Assembly (NCBI GenBank): GCA_049587715.1
Contig: JBAVEL010000037.1
Location: forward strand, 41,079 to 105,078
Origin: JBAVEL01 sp049587715
GTDB lineage: Bacteria; Bacteroidota; Ignavibacteria; UBA10030; UBA6906
Length of the DNA: 64,000 bases
Reading direction: 5' to 3'
Shown here: positions 55,708-63,882 of the stretch, piece by piece
Position numbering within the stretch: position 1 is the stretch's first letter
Layout of the letters: each line of letters begins with the position of its first letter
The notes under the pieces: generated by a model
Seen by the model: only the letters and a program-made list of their open reading frames with translations
What the model was told of the DNA's origin: nothing
Databases searched by the model: none
Program-made: the position numbers and the translations under genes

Positions 55708-57075
55708 ATGAGAAGAATCCTGTGTGCGACCATAGCGGCGGTGGCCCTGGCACTTCCTGCCCTGGCACACCATCCGGGTCCCCGCGGCGGTTTCTCCTTC
55801 GGCATCTTCTACTCCTCCCTGGAACCCCACGGAAGATGGATTCCTGTGGAGGGCGGATTCTATGCCTGGCAGCCCATCCGGGTGCACCCGGGGTGGCGTC
55901 CCTATTTCGCGGGGCGGTGGATCTGGACGGAGCTGGGATGGTACTGGCTCTCGGAGGAACCCTGGGGCTGGGCAACCTACCATTACGGCAGGTGGCACTA
56001 CGACGACTACTACGGGTGGGTGTGGATCCCCGGCTCTGAGTGGGCCCCTGCGTGGGTGGAGTGGCGCTTCGGGGACGGCTTCGTGGGATGGGCTCCCCTG
56101 GGACCCTACGCTCTCTTTGATTTCGCCGTCGGGGTCCACTACCGGGTCCGGTGGATCACTCCGCATTTCTACTGGTCCTTCGTGGACTGCGGCATGCTGG
56201 CTATCCCCTCCGTGCACCATCACGTGCACCGTCATGAGGGGAACAGGCGCTACATCGGCTCCACCCGGCCGGCCGGGAGCGTCGGGGTCTCGCGCGGAAG
56301 GGTCCTCCTCCGGGGTCCCGAACGGAGCGCCGTGGAAGCGGCTGCAGGTGCCCCCGTTCCCCGGACATACCTCGTGGATGCGGAGCACGAGGGCGAGAGC
56401 CTCGTTCCCGGCCGCTCAGGCGAAGCGGTGCGGGTATTCCGGCCCGAGCTGCGCGCCGTAAAGGACGAGGCCACCCGCCCCGCGGCCCCCTCGGGGGGAA
56501 GGAGGATCGTGCTGGAACCTCGCGCCGTGCCGCCCGCACAGGAGGGGAGTTCCCCGTCGGATGCGGGGTCAGCGCGGGAGCCCGAGCGGGAACGGGGACT
56601 CGCGTTGCCGGAGGGTCGGTCTCCCGAGCGGAGTCCCGGCTGGACCCCCGGGGACCGGGATGCCGGCCCCGGCGGGAGAAGGCCCGGGGAGACAATGAGA
56701 ACGCCGCGCCCTGAGCCCCGCGCACTCCCCCCCGCACGGGGGGGAAATCCCCCCTCGGATGCGGGGTCAGCGCGGGAGCGGACTTCGCCGGAGGGTCGGT
56801 CTCCCGAGCGGAGTCCCGGCTGGGTCCCCGGGGACCGGGATACCGGCCCTGGCGGGAGAAGGCCCGGGGAGACCATGAGAACGCCGCGCCCCGAGCCCCG
56901 GAGTGCAACTCCCCGGGATCTCTCCATGGAGCGCTCGGCGCCGCCCGAGAAGAGCGTGCCGGATGTCCGGGAGGGGGAGAGAGATGCCCGGCAATCGGGA
57001 GTCTCTCCCGGCGACAGTCGCTCCGCCCGCCCCGATCGGGCGCCTGAACAACCGCCCCGGCGGGGAAAGAGATAG
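55708..57075 (+). CDS. DUF6600 secreted protein with repetitive low-complexity tail
   Basis: 455 residues. The signal peptide ends near A-L-A-H (20). Residues 25-150 match the DUF6600 pattern (F-Y-S-S-L-E-P-H-G-R-W, G-W-R-P-Y-F-A-G-R-W, P-W-G-W-A-T-Y-H-Y-G-R-W), an aromatic-rich domain of unknown function often linked to FecR-like or surface proteins; a His cluster H-H-H-V-H-R-H follows near 171. From about 265 on, the chain is Pro/Arg/Ser/Gly-rich, with a near-exact repeat of 60-66 residues. It may be a basic, disordered extracellular or periplasmic segment. GGGG with spacing of six precedes ATG 55708. Confidence 0.85.
   Translation: MRRILCATIAAVALALPALAHHPGPRGGFSFGIFYSSLEPHGRWIPVEGGFYAWQPIRVHPGWRPYFAGRWIWTELGWYWLSEEPWGWATYHYGRWHYDDYYGWVWIPGSEWAPAWVEWRFGDGFVGWAPLGPYALFDFAVGVHYRVRWITPHFYWSFVDCGMLAIPSVHHHVHRHEGNRRYIGSTRPAGSVGVSRGRVLLRGPERSAVEAAAGAPVPRTYLVDAEHEGESLVPGRSGEAVRVFRPELRAVKDEATRPAAPSGGRRIVLEPRAVPPAQEGSSPSDAGSAREPERERGLALPEGRSPERSPGWTPGDRDAGPGGRRPGETMRTPRPEPRALPPARGGNPPSDAGSARERTSPEGRSPERSPGWVPGDRDTGPGGRRPGETMRTPRPEPRSATPRDLSMERSAPPEKSVPDVREGERDARQSGVSPGDSRSARPDRAPEQPPRRGKR
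56527..56906 (+). repeat. tandem near-identical direct repeat within the DUF6600 gene
   Basis: The block around 56611-56720 (GAGGGTCGGTCTCCCGAGCG and following) recurs 180 bases later at 56791-56900 with only a few changes, and the earlier part (near 56540-56580) recurs near 56740-56780 with an 18-base difference in spacing. The repeat is in frame, so copy number changes would keep the protein open. Confidence 0.85.
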
Positions 57076-57094
57076 CCGTCGGCGGGGCTATCTC
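57069..57094. terminator. hairpin spanning the two convergent stop codons
   Basis: GAGATAGCC (57069-57077) pairs with GGCTATCTC (57086-57094), nine perfect pairs. It covers the stop codons of both the DUF6600 and DUF4340 genes, so a bidirectional terminator is likely; no T-tract. Confidence 0.55.
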
Positions 57095-57978
57095 CCGGGG
57101 GAGAACCAGGAGACGTGCTTCAGCACCTGCTCGGCCCGCCAGCTCTGGACTCCGAACCACTGGGCCGAGCGGGAGCTCTGTACGAAGTAGATCCCCGATG
57201 CGGCATCGGGGTGGAACCGGATCTGCACACCCGCCGCCTCGATGACGGCACGGAGCGGAGGGGGGGCGGTCACGGCCGTATCGATCAGCCTGTCGGCCTG
57301 GAATTTCGCGAGGGCATCCAGCACAGGCTGCACGGTGCCCGGAGCCGCCGGCAGTGAATCCACGCGCCAGACGCTGTCGGTGAGCGCCAGGGTGAAGAGC
57401 GTGTCGCCGTACCGGTACCGGACCTCCCGGATGGCCTCCCGCGCAGCCGAGAACACCGTCTTGTCGCGCCACTCCAGGGGAGCGCGACCGAAGGTGTAAC
57501 CCAGGAGATCTCCGCCCAGGTATACTTCGTCCGTTCCCTCCCGCCGGACGAACGTCTCGGTGAATCCCGGTCCCGGTTTCCCCACGCGGAAGGCGGCCTT
57601 CAGGGTTCCCTTCTCGAATACCCGCACGAGCGTTCCCGAGGAATCCACCAGGAACAGGTGCTGTTTGGCGGGGTTGGTGGACACCAGGGCCGTGAGCCGG
57701 ACAGACCTCCCCTTTCCCAGGGCGGCGGCCACCGCCTCCGGGTCGGCCGGATACCGCACGGGATGCGCCAGCATCCAGCCCCCCGCCGATTTCTCCAGCA
57801 CCGCCTCCCCCTCCCGCGTGCGGATTTCCAGACGGTCCACGGCGGCGGAGTCATAGAAGGCGAGGAGTTCTCCCCCGGAGGTATCGCTGCTTGTCTCTCC
57901 CGGCTGCCGCATCAGCAGCCAGGCCGCCAGCGCCAGTACCGCGATGGCGCCGAGAGTGAAAACGGATCTGCGGGTCAT
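57088..57978 (-). CDS. DUF4340 domain protein (ABC-associated)
   Basis: 296 residues. An N-terminal helix (L-G-A-I-A-V-L-A-L-A-A-W-L-L near 8-21) leads to a beta-rich periplasmic region with V-D-R-L-E-I-R-T near 46-53 and a repeat of strand-turn units, W-R-V-D-S-L in the middle, typical of DUF4340. The family is often encoded with GldG-like ABC genes. Start 57978 lies 10 bases after the GldG-like stop. It is the last gene of the minus-strand operon. Confidence 0.85.
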   Translation of the reverse strand: MTRRSVFTLGAIAVLALAAWLLMRQPGETSSDTSGGELLAFYDSAAVDRLEIRTREGEAVLEKSAGGWMLAHPVRYPADPEAVAAALGKGRSVRLTALVSTNPAKQHLFLVDSSGTLVRVFEKGTLKAAFRVGKPGPGFTETFVRREGTDEVYLGGDLLGYTFGRAPLEWRDKTVFSAAREAIREVRYRYGDTLFTLALTDSVWRVDSLPAAPGTVQPVLDALAKFQADRLIDTAVTAPPPLRAVIEAAGVQIRFHPDAASGIYFVQSSRSAQWFGVQSWRAEQVLKHVSWFSPGR

Positions 57979-57988
57979 GGTCGGCCCC

Positions 57989-59545
57989 TCAGCTGATTTC
58001 CATTGCCTTCCTGCGCGCCTTGCGCAGACGCCAGCGGAGCAGGCCGAAGAGCATGACCGCCGCCGGCGGGAGAACAAGGTTCCCGTATTTCAGCGCCTTC
58101 CGGGCCCCGTCGGAGAGCTGGTCCAGGGGGGGGAGATTCACGTCCTTGGAGCGGATCGTGATCAGGCCGGCGTCGTCGGCCAGGTAGTCGATCATGTTGG
58201 CAACGAGGGTGAGGTTGTCCTTGTTGACCGTATAGTTGTCCCGCGGAAAATCCCCGTCTCCGATCAGAATCACACGGGTTTCGGGGCTCTCCTCCTTCAC
58301 CTCGGGCAGCGGAGCGCCCGGCGTTGTGTCCGCCGGCGCGGGCCGGGACGCATAATGGCTCCGGAAGCGTCCCGTTACTGCGATCCCGAGAGGTATTCCA
58401 TCCTCTCCGAAATCGGCATCTCTCAACCCCTGCGGGTCAAGTGAGAAGAACTGCCTCTGTCTTCCGCTCTGCCGCGAAGACCTCATGAGCACCTCTCCCT
58501 TCAGGCCCCGGGAGGCGAGCTCGGTGGTGTCCACGGAGCTGGCGAAGACAAGCACAACCCCCTGCAGGTCCTTGACCATCATGTTGTCCCGGCTGAACCC
58601 GCTGACGAGGGGAAGATGGGGATGGAAGAAACCCACCCGCTGTTGGACGATGGTTACGCGTGCACATTGTGCGTCGTGCACCAGATCGGGATTCAGGCGC
58701 AGGCCGTATGTCTCCAGCATGTCCTCGATGTTGAGCTCCAGGGTGCGGCCGAACCTCTGGTCCAGATCCGCATCCACCTTGTTCAACAGGAATGCGATTC
58801 TTCCCCCGTGCATGAGGTACTGGTCCAGCCGGAATCTGGCCTTCTCGGAGAAAGGTTCCCGCGGGGCCATCACCACGAGCGCCGCCACGTCCTGCGGAAT
58901 GGGTCCCTCTCCGTCCAGGTCCACGGAGGTCACCTCGTGCTGGCGGCCCACCGCCTGCTGGATTCTGGTCAGCTCCGTAAGGGGGGGCTCTCCGCGGCCC
59001 GAGGAAAAGGCCGCTTTCTTCCGGACCGTGGAGACGAGGCGCCGGATGGTGCTGCTGATATCATACTCCAGCGAGCCGATGTTCTGTACGAGCGGGATGA
59101 CCTCGCGGCGGTCCTCGTAGAGGAAGACGAGCCCCATGTAGGCCCGCTTCAGCTCAAACTTGTCCTCCTGGATGTCCTGCACCTGCGCCTGCGCGATTCC
59201 CTGCTGGGCCGCCTCCTGCTCCCCCTTCTCCCCCGACGGATCGATGAACTGAAACTCGAGTTTGCCCCCCGCCCAGGCCCGGTATTCGTTCAACTTGTCC
59301 AGCAGGGCCCGGCGGTAGCTGCTGTAGGGCGGGGGGAGGTCTTCGGTGACGTATGCCCGGACCGTGAGCCGGTCGTCCAGGTTCCGCATCAGCTCCCGGC
59401 TGGCCTCGGAGAGGGTGAAGAGATCCCCCCGCGTCATGTCCAGCCGCCCGAAGAGACGGACCGACACGATGTTGGCCAGCACGGCCAGCGCCAGCGCGGC
59501 GCCGGCACTCAGGAGGGCCTTCTTCTTCAGCGATGCGTGGCGCAT
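57989..59545 (-). CDS. gldG: GldG-like ABC auxiliary protein
   Basis: 518 residues. An N-terminal helix (A-L-A-L-A-V-L-A-N-I-V near 17-27) is followed by R-G-D-L-F-T-L-S-E and a large periplasmic region with A-Y-V-T-E-D-L-P-P-P and G-D-G-D-F near 425, then a C-terminal helix (L-V-L-P-P-A-A-V-M-L-F-G-L-L) and a basic tail. This matches GldG and the related ABC transporter auxiliary family. Though named for gliding motility, these occur in many non-gliding members of the FCB group. Starts at 59545. Confidence 0.88.
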   Translation of the reverse strand: MRHASLKKKALLSAGAALALAVLANIVSVRLFGRLDMTRGDLFTLSEASRELMRNLDDRLTVRAYVTEDLPPPYSSYRRALLDKLNEYRAWAGGKLEFQFIDPSGEKGEQEAAQQGIAQAQVQDIQEDKFELKRAYMGLVFLYEDRREVIPLVQNIGSLEYDISSTIRRLVSTVRKKAAFSSGRGEPPLTELTRIQQAVGRQHEVTSVDLDGEGPIPQDVAALVVMAPREPFSEKARFRLDQYLMHGGRIAFLLNKVDADLDQRFGRTLELNIEDMLETYGLRLNPDLVHDAQCARVTIVQQRVGFFHPHLPLVSGFSRDNMMVKDLQGVVLVFASSVDTTELASRGLKGEVLMRSSRQSGRQRQFFSLDPQGLRDADFGEDGIPLGIAVTGRFRSHYASRPAPADTTPGAPLPEVKEESPETRVILIGDGDFPRDNYTVNKDNLTLVANMIDYLADDAGLITIRSKDVNLPPLDQLSDGARKALKYGNLVLPPAAVMLFGLLRWRLRKARRKAMEIS

Positions 59546-59552
59546 GGCATTC

Positions 59553-60269
59553 TCACCACTTCCGTCGTTCGAGAGAGAGAGTGGAAAACAGGAGCGCGAG
59601 GGTCATCACCGTGGCAAAGTAGACGATGTTGCGCGTGTCGATGACCCCCCGGGCGATGCTCGAGAAGTGATAATCCACACCCAGAAACTCCACAGTGGAA
59701 CCCACCCCCTCGGGCAAATAGGGAAGAACCTTGTCCGCCATGAAGAGGGCGAAGCAGAAAAGGAAGCCCAGGATGAAGGCCACAATCTGGTTCTCCGTGA
59801 AACTCGAGGCCAGAAGGCCCAGGGAGAGATACACGCCGCCCGCCAGGAGGAGCCCCAGGTATCCCGTCACGACCGGGCCCGGATCGATATCCCCGATGAA
59901 GAGCATCGTGACCAGGTACAGGAGCGTGGGAACGAGGGCGGCCGCCAGAAGGGCCCATGCGGCCAGGAACTTCCCCGCCACGATCTCCCCGTCCCGCACG
60001 GGCTTGGTGGCCAGGAGCTCCAGCGTGCCCGACTTCCGCTCCTCCGCCAGAAGGCGCATGGTGATGGCCGGGGCGAAGAACAGGAACACCAGCGGGACAA
60101 GCTCGAAGACCATCCGCAGGCTCGCCACGTTGTCCAGGAACAGGTTCTGGGTGAAGAACCACCCCACGATGGCCAGAAACACCACGATGACCACGTAGGC
60201 GATGGGGGAATGGAAGTAGGACCGGAGTTCCCGCCGGAAGATGGGCAGGATCATGCGCAGTGCCGTCAT
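59553..60269 (-). CDS. gldF: GldF-like ABC transporter permease
   Basis: 238 residues with six helices, ABC-2 type. The N terminus F-R-R-E-L-R-S-Y-F-H-S-P-I-A-Y is characteristic, as is E-E-R-K-S-G-T-L-E-L-L in the cytoplasmic loop. It should form the pore with the GldA-like ATPase. Stop is 7 bases before the GldG-like start. Confidence 0.92.
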   Translation of the reverse strand: MTALRMILPIFRRELRSYFHSPIAYVVIVVFLAIVGWFFTQNLFLDNVASLRMVFELVPLVFLFFAPAITMRLLAEERKSGTLELLATKPVRDGEIVAGKFLAAWALLAAALVPTLLYLVTMLFIGDIDPGPVVTGYLGLLLAGGVYLSLGLLASSFTENQIVAFILGFLFCFALFMADKVLPYLPEGVGSTVEFLGVDYHFSSIARGVIDTRNIVYFATVMTLALLFSTLSLERRKW

Positions 60270-60336
60270 CGAAGGTTGCTCCTTGTGCGCCGCACCCCCA
60301 CCAAAGCCGGGCGCGGGCGGGTTGCCGGGGGATTCT

Positions 60337-61281
60337 TCATGATGTCGTGAGCTTGTGGAACACCTCTTCCAGACTCGTCACCGAGCGGTGGAGTTCCAGG
60401 AGGGCCCACCCCTCTGCCACCGCAAGCCGGAACAGGGCTTCCCGTGCGTCCGAGCCCTTTTCCACCCGGATGCCGAAGCGGAAGACGCCACCCTCGTGTG
60501 CCAGAAGCTCCACGCCCGAGACGCCGCCCAGGGACCTCAGCCGGGGGGCCATGTTCTCCAGGGGGTCGCTTCCCGGCGCCTTCAGCTCCAGCGTCAGCCG
60601 GTCCCCCCCCTGGAACTCCCGCCGGAGCTGGTCGGGTGTGCCGTCCGCCACGATTCCCCCCGCGTGGATGATCAGCACACGGTCGCAGGTTGCCTGGACC
60701 TCCGACAGGATGTGCGTGGAGAGAATCACGGTCTTGGCCCGGCCGAGCTGCCTGATCAGGTTCCGGATCTCCACGATCTGATTGGGGTCCAGCCCGCTGG
60801 TGGGCTCATCCAGAATCAGTACATCGGGATCGTGGATCATCGCCTGCGCCAGGCCCACGCGCTGCCGGTATCCCTTGGAGAGTTCCCCGATGTCCTTGTG
60901 CCGTACGGCCTCCAGCCCGCACACGTGCACCATCTCCTTCATGCGCGAGGGCGTCGCCCGGCGCTCCATGCCGTGCAGCGCGGCGGCGTAGCGGAGATAG
61001 TCCAGCACGTTCATGTCCCAGTAGAGGGGGTTCATCTCGGGCAGATACCCGATCCTCCGGCGCACCTCCAGGGAGCGATCCGCGATGCTCAGTCCGTCCA
61101 CCTCCACGGAGCCCGAACTGGGGGGCATGTAGCATGTGATGATCTTCATCGTGGTGGTCTTGCCGGCCCCGTTCGGGCCGAGAAATCCCAGGATCTCCCC
61201 CGTCCGGACGTCGAAGGAGATGTCCTCGATGGCCTTCTGCTCCCCGTAGTACTTCGTCAGGGCGCGCACGGCGATGGACAT
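60337..61281 (-). CDS. gldA: GldA-like ABC transporter ATPase
   Basis: 314 residues. Walker A G-P-N-G-A-G-K-T-T (35-43), signature L-S-K-G-Y-R-Q-R-V-G-L-A-Q, Walker B V-L-I-L-D-E-P-T-S-G-L-D. The C-terminal extension (about 220-314) is typical of ABC-2 exporters with a GldA-like layout. It powers export with the GldF-like permease. Start 61281 (M-S-I-A-V-R-A); promoter on the minus strand at 61341-61369. The three Gld-like genes and DUF4340 form one operon; gap to GldF is 67 bases. Confidence 0.93.
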   Translation of the reverse strand: MSIAVRALTKYYGEQKAIEDISFDVRTGEILGFLGPNGAGKTTTMKIITCYMPPSSGSVEVDGLSIADRSLEVRRRIGYLPEMNPLYWDMNVLDYLRYAAALHGMERRATPSRMKEMVHVCGLEAVRHKDIGELSKGYRQRVGLAQAMIHDPDVLILDEPTSGLDPNQIVEIRNLIRQLGRAKTVILSTHILSEVQATCDRVLIIHAGGIVADGTPDQLRREFQGGDRLTLELKAPGSDPLENMAPRLRSLGGVSGVELLAHEGGVFRFGIRVEKGSDAREALFRLAVAEGWALLELHRSVTSLEEVFHKLTTS

Positions 61282-61340
61282 ACGGAATACGGGCGATTGT
61301 GAAACAGACGGACCGGAAGGCGTTCTTCCAGCAGGATTCC

Positions 61341-61369
61341 AATATAGCAGAACAGGGAAAAACAAGCAA
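61341..61369 (-). promoter_or_regulatory. promoter of the GldA-F-G-DUF4340 operon
   Basis: Minus strand: TTGCTT, 17-base spacer, TATATT; ends 60 bases before the ATG at 61281. Confidence 0.72.
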
Positions 61370-61391
61370 GAAGGACTGTTTCCGCCCCCCG

Positions 61392-61898
61392 TCACCCCGT
61401 GGAAGGGCGGCCACCGAGCAGGGCGTCCATTTCCCCCGCCGTCAACCGCCAGAGCTGCCACTCCTTCATGTGCCTGGCTCCCCGTCTCTCATAGAACCGG
61501 ATGGCGAGCGTGTTCCAGTCCAGGACTGCCCATTCCATGCGGCCGCATCCTCGGGCCCGGGTCTCCCGGGCGGCGGCGAGGAACAGATCCGACCCGAGGC
61601 CCGACTCCCGGTGATCCGCGAGGACGAAGAGGTCCTCCAGGTAGAGCGTGGGAAGGGCAAGGAAGCTGGAGTAGGTTTCCAAAAAGAATGCGTACCCCGC
61701 CGGCACCCCCCGGGAGAACCCCACGAGGGCTTCCAGCCGGGGGCTCGGACCGAACAGGTCGGCGAGAAGCCGGCTTCGGGCCTCGGCATCGGGGGCCTTG
61801 AGTTTCTCGTAGCGCGCCAGCTCCTCCACCAGGCGGAGGAGACAGGGGCCGTCTTCCTGCACGGCCCTGCGGACGAGGGTCTTCTGTTCCATGGGCAT
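61392..61898 (-). CDS. GNAT-family N-acetyltransferase
   Basis: 168 residues. The V-R-R-A-V-Q-E-D opening, F-L-E-T-Y-S-S-F-L-A-L-P-T-L-Y-L-E-D-L-F-V and the G-S-D-L-F-L-A-A-A segment correspond to the acetyl-CoA binding core of GNATs of the diamine/spermidine type, with N-T-L-A-I-R-F-Y-E-R-R-G-A near 134-146. Substrate unknown. Start 61898 or 61892 (two ATG). It lies upstream of the Gld operon on the same strand, in front of its promoter. Confidence 0.88.
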   Translation of the reverse strand: MPMEQKTLVRRAVQEDGPCLLRLVEELARYEKLKAPDAEARSRLLADLFGPSPRLEALVGFSRGVPAGYAFFLETYSSFLALPTLYLEDLFVLADHRESGLGSDLFLAAARETRARGCGRMEWAVLDWNTLAIRFYERRGARHMKEWQLWRLTAGEMDALLGGRPSTG

Positions 61899-61967
61899 GG
61901 GCTTCTTCCGGACTGTGGGGGAGGAGGGTGCATGGTATCGGTTTCGGCGCCCATCCTCAAGGGCGCG

Positions 61968-61996
61968 TTGCTATTCCCTGGTGCATTGGATATATT
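61968..61996 (+). promoter_or_regulatory. promoter for murI giving almost no leader
   Basis: TTGCTA, 17-base spacer, TATATT. The -10 ends 9 bases before ATG 62006, so the predicted start (near 62003) leaves a leader of only about 2-4 bases. Confidence 0.65.
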
Positions 61997-62005
61997 CACC
62001 AGACC

Positions 62006-62836
62006 ATGCTTGCGCCGAACCAGGGCGACACGCGCCCTATCGGGGTCTTCGACAGCGGCATCGGAGGCCTGACGGTCGTCCGGAGCCTCATCCGGCACCT
62101 TCCCCGGGAGAACATCGTGTACTTCGGGGACACCGCGCGCGTTCCCTACGGCCCGAAATCCCCCCAGGTGGTCCGGGACTATGCGGCACAGGACACGGAT
62201 TTTCTGATTGCCCGCGGCGTGAAGATGGTGGTGGTGGCCTGCAACACGGTTTCCTCCGTTGCACTGGATGTGGTGCAGAAGCGGGCGCGCGTGCCGGTGC
62301 TGGGGGTGATCCAGCCGGGCGCCGATGCGGCTGCGGCCTCGAGCCGGAGGCGCAGGGTCGGGGTTATCGGCACCCGTGCCACCATCGGGAGCAACGCCTA
62401 TCTCCATGCCCTCCGGCGGCGGGATCCCTCCCTGGAGGTCTTCCTCCGGGAATGCCCTCTGTTCGTTCCGCTGGCGGAAGAGGGATGGGAGGCGCACGCC
62501 GTCACAACGCTCGTCGCGCGGGAGTATCTCTTCCCCCTGACCCTGGAAAAGATCGACACCCTGATTCTGGGGTGTACCCATTACCCGCTGCTCCGGGGGG
62601 CCATCCAGGCCGCTGTGGGAGAGGGAGTGGTGCTGATCGACTCCGGGGAAGCCGTGGCCCTGGAGACGGAGCGCATGCTGGACGGGGGCGGCCTGAGGAA
62701 CCCCAGCGGGGATCAGCCGCACCTGCAGTTCTTCGTCAGCGACATACCGGCCCGGTTTGCGGAGCTGGGGGAGCGCTTCCTGGGCCGGAGCATGGGCCGG
62801 GTCCGGAAACCGGAGGCATTCCTGAATGCTCCCTGA
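62006..62836 (+). CDS. murI: glutamate racemase
   Basis: 276 residues. P-I-G-V-F-D-S-G-I-G-G-L (Asp16, Ser17), V-V-A-C-N-T (Cys79) and L-G-C-T-H-Y-P-L-L (Cys190, His192) are the two-cysteine racemase motifs; Y-F-G-D-T-A-R-V-P-Y-G is also conserved. It supplies D-glutamate for peptidoglycan. The start M-L-A-P-N-Q-G-D lies just before the conserved core; there is no Shine-Dalgarno and the promoter nearly abuts the ATG, which suggests leaderless or near-leaderless translation. The radical SAM gene overlaps its end by 11 bases. Confidence 0.95.
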   Translation: MLAPNQGDTRPIGVFDSGIGGLTVVRSLIRHLPRENIVYFGDTARVPYGPKSPQVVRDYAAQDTDFLIARGVKMVVVACNTVSSVALDVVQKRARVPVLGVIQPGADAAAASSRRRRVGVIGTRATIGSNAYLHALRRRDPSLEVFLRECPLFVPLAEEGWEAHAVTTLVAREYLFPLTLEKIDTLILGCTHYPLLRGAIQAAVGEGVVLIDSGEAVALETERMLDGGGLRNPSGDQPHLQFFVSDIPARFAELGERFLGRSMGRVRKPEAFLNAP

Positions 62837-63881
62837 AGCGCCTCCCGTCCGGGCGGCGGCCCCAGGCGGCCCCGCGCACGGGGCGGAACCCTCCTACCTG
62901 GCGCTTTCCCGGTCCGGAGAGCTGGCCCGCCGTGCCCTGCTCCTGGAGGAGATGCTGAGCCCCTGCTGTCTCTGTCCCAACATGTGCGGCACCGACCGGC
63001 GGCGGAACCCCGGGGCATGCTGCGGGGCGGGCCTGCGTCCGATCGTCTCGGCGGCCACACCCCACATGGGGGAGGAACCCCCCCTGTCGGGAACGCGGGG
63101 GGTGGGGAACATCTTTTTCGGACGGTGCAACCTCCGCTGTGTCTACTGCCAGAATCACCTGATCAGCCAGGGGGCCGAAGGAGAGGGGGACCGGGAGGTT
63201 TCCTCCGCCCGCCTGGCGGAGCTGATGCTCTCCCTCCAGGAGCGGGGTTGCCACCTCATCGGATTTGTTTCTCCCACGCACTTTGTTCCCCAGGTGGTGG
63301 CGGCCCTGGATCTGGCCGCCGCGGGGGGACTCCGCCTTCCCCTGGTGTACAATACGAACGCGTACGACTCCCTCGAAGTGCTCCGGCTCCTGGATGGAAT
63401 CGTGGACGTCTATCTTCCCGACCTGAAGTACATGGACGCCGATGCCGGGTTCGCCTACTCGGGCGTGCGGGACTACCCCCGCCATTCCCGGACGGCGATA
63501 CGGGAGATGCACCGGCAGGTGGGGGGGCGCCTCATCCCGGGTCCCGACGGAACAATCCGGCGCGGCCTCATCATCCGGCACCTGGTGCTTCCCAACGACC
63601 TGGGGGGAAGCCGCGAAGCCCTCCGCTGGATCCGGAAGGAGCTGGGGGCGGAGGTGCCCCTCAGCATCATGTCCCAGTACTATCCCGCCCACAGGGCTGC
63701 GGAGTTCCCCCTCCTGGCGCGGGTGCTGAGGGAGAGCGAATACGAGCGCGTGGTGGCGGTCCTGGATGAGCTCGCCTTCGCGGAGGGTTGGATCCAGGAG
63801 TACGGCGCGGACCGGATCTACAGGCCCGACTTCACAGACAGGGACCGGCCCTTCCATGATGAGCCCGGGATCACCCCGTAG
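62826..63881 (+). CDS. radical SAM protein, PflA-like (COG1313 type)
   Basis: 351 residues. The radical SAM cluster motif is C-N-L-R-C-V-Y-C (Cys101, Cys105, Cys108) in F-G-R-C-N-L-R-C-V-Y-C-Q-N. A second Cys cluster upstream (C-C-L-C-P-N-M-C at 47-54 and C-C at 65-66) fits the extra motif of this family (C-x-x-C-P-x-x-C ... R). P-D-L-K-Y-M-D and M-S-Q-Y-Y-P are also typical. It is annotated in other genomes as a putative pyruvate formate-lyase activating protein, but the real substrate is unknown. Start 62826 overlaps murI, suggesting co-translation. Confidence 0.9.
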   Translation: MLPEAPPVRAAAPGGPAHGAEPSYLALSRSGELARRALLLEEMLSPCCLCPNMCGTDRRRNPGACCGAGLRPIVSAATPHMGEEPPLSGTRGVGNIFFGRCNLRCVYCQNHLISQGAEGEGDREVSSARLAELMLSLQERGCHLIGFVSPTHFVPQVVAALDLAAAGGLRLPLVYNTNAYDSLEVLRLLDGIVDVYLPDLKYMDADAGFAYSGVRDYPRHSRTAIREMHRQVGGRLIPGPDGTIRRGLIIRHLVLPNDLGGSREALRWIRKELGAEVPLSIMSQYYPAHRAAEFPLLARVLRESEYERVVAVLDELAFAEGWIQEYGADRIYRPDFTDRDRPFHDEPGITP

Positions 63882-63882
63882 G

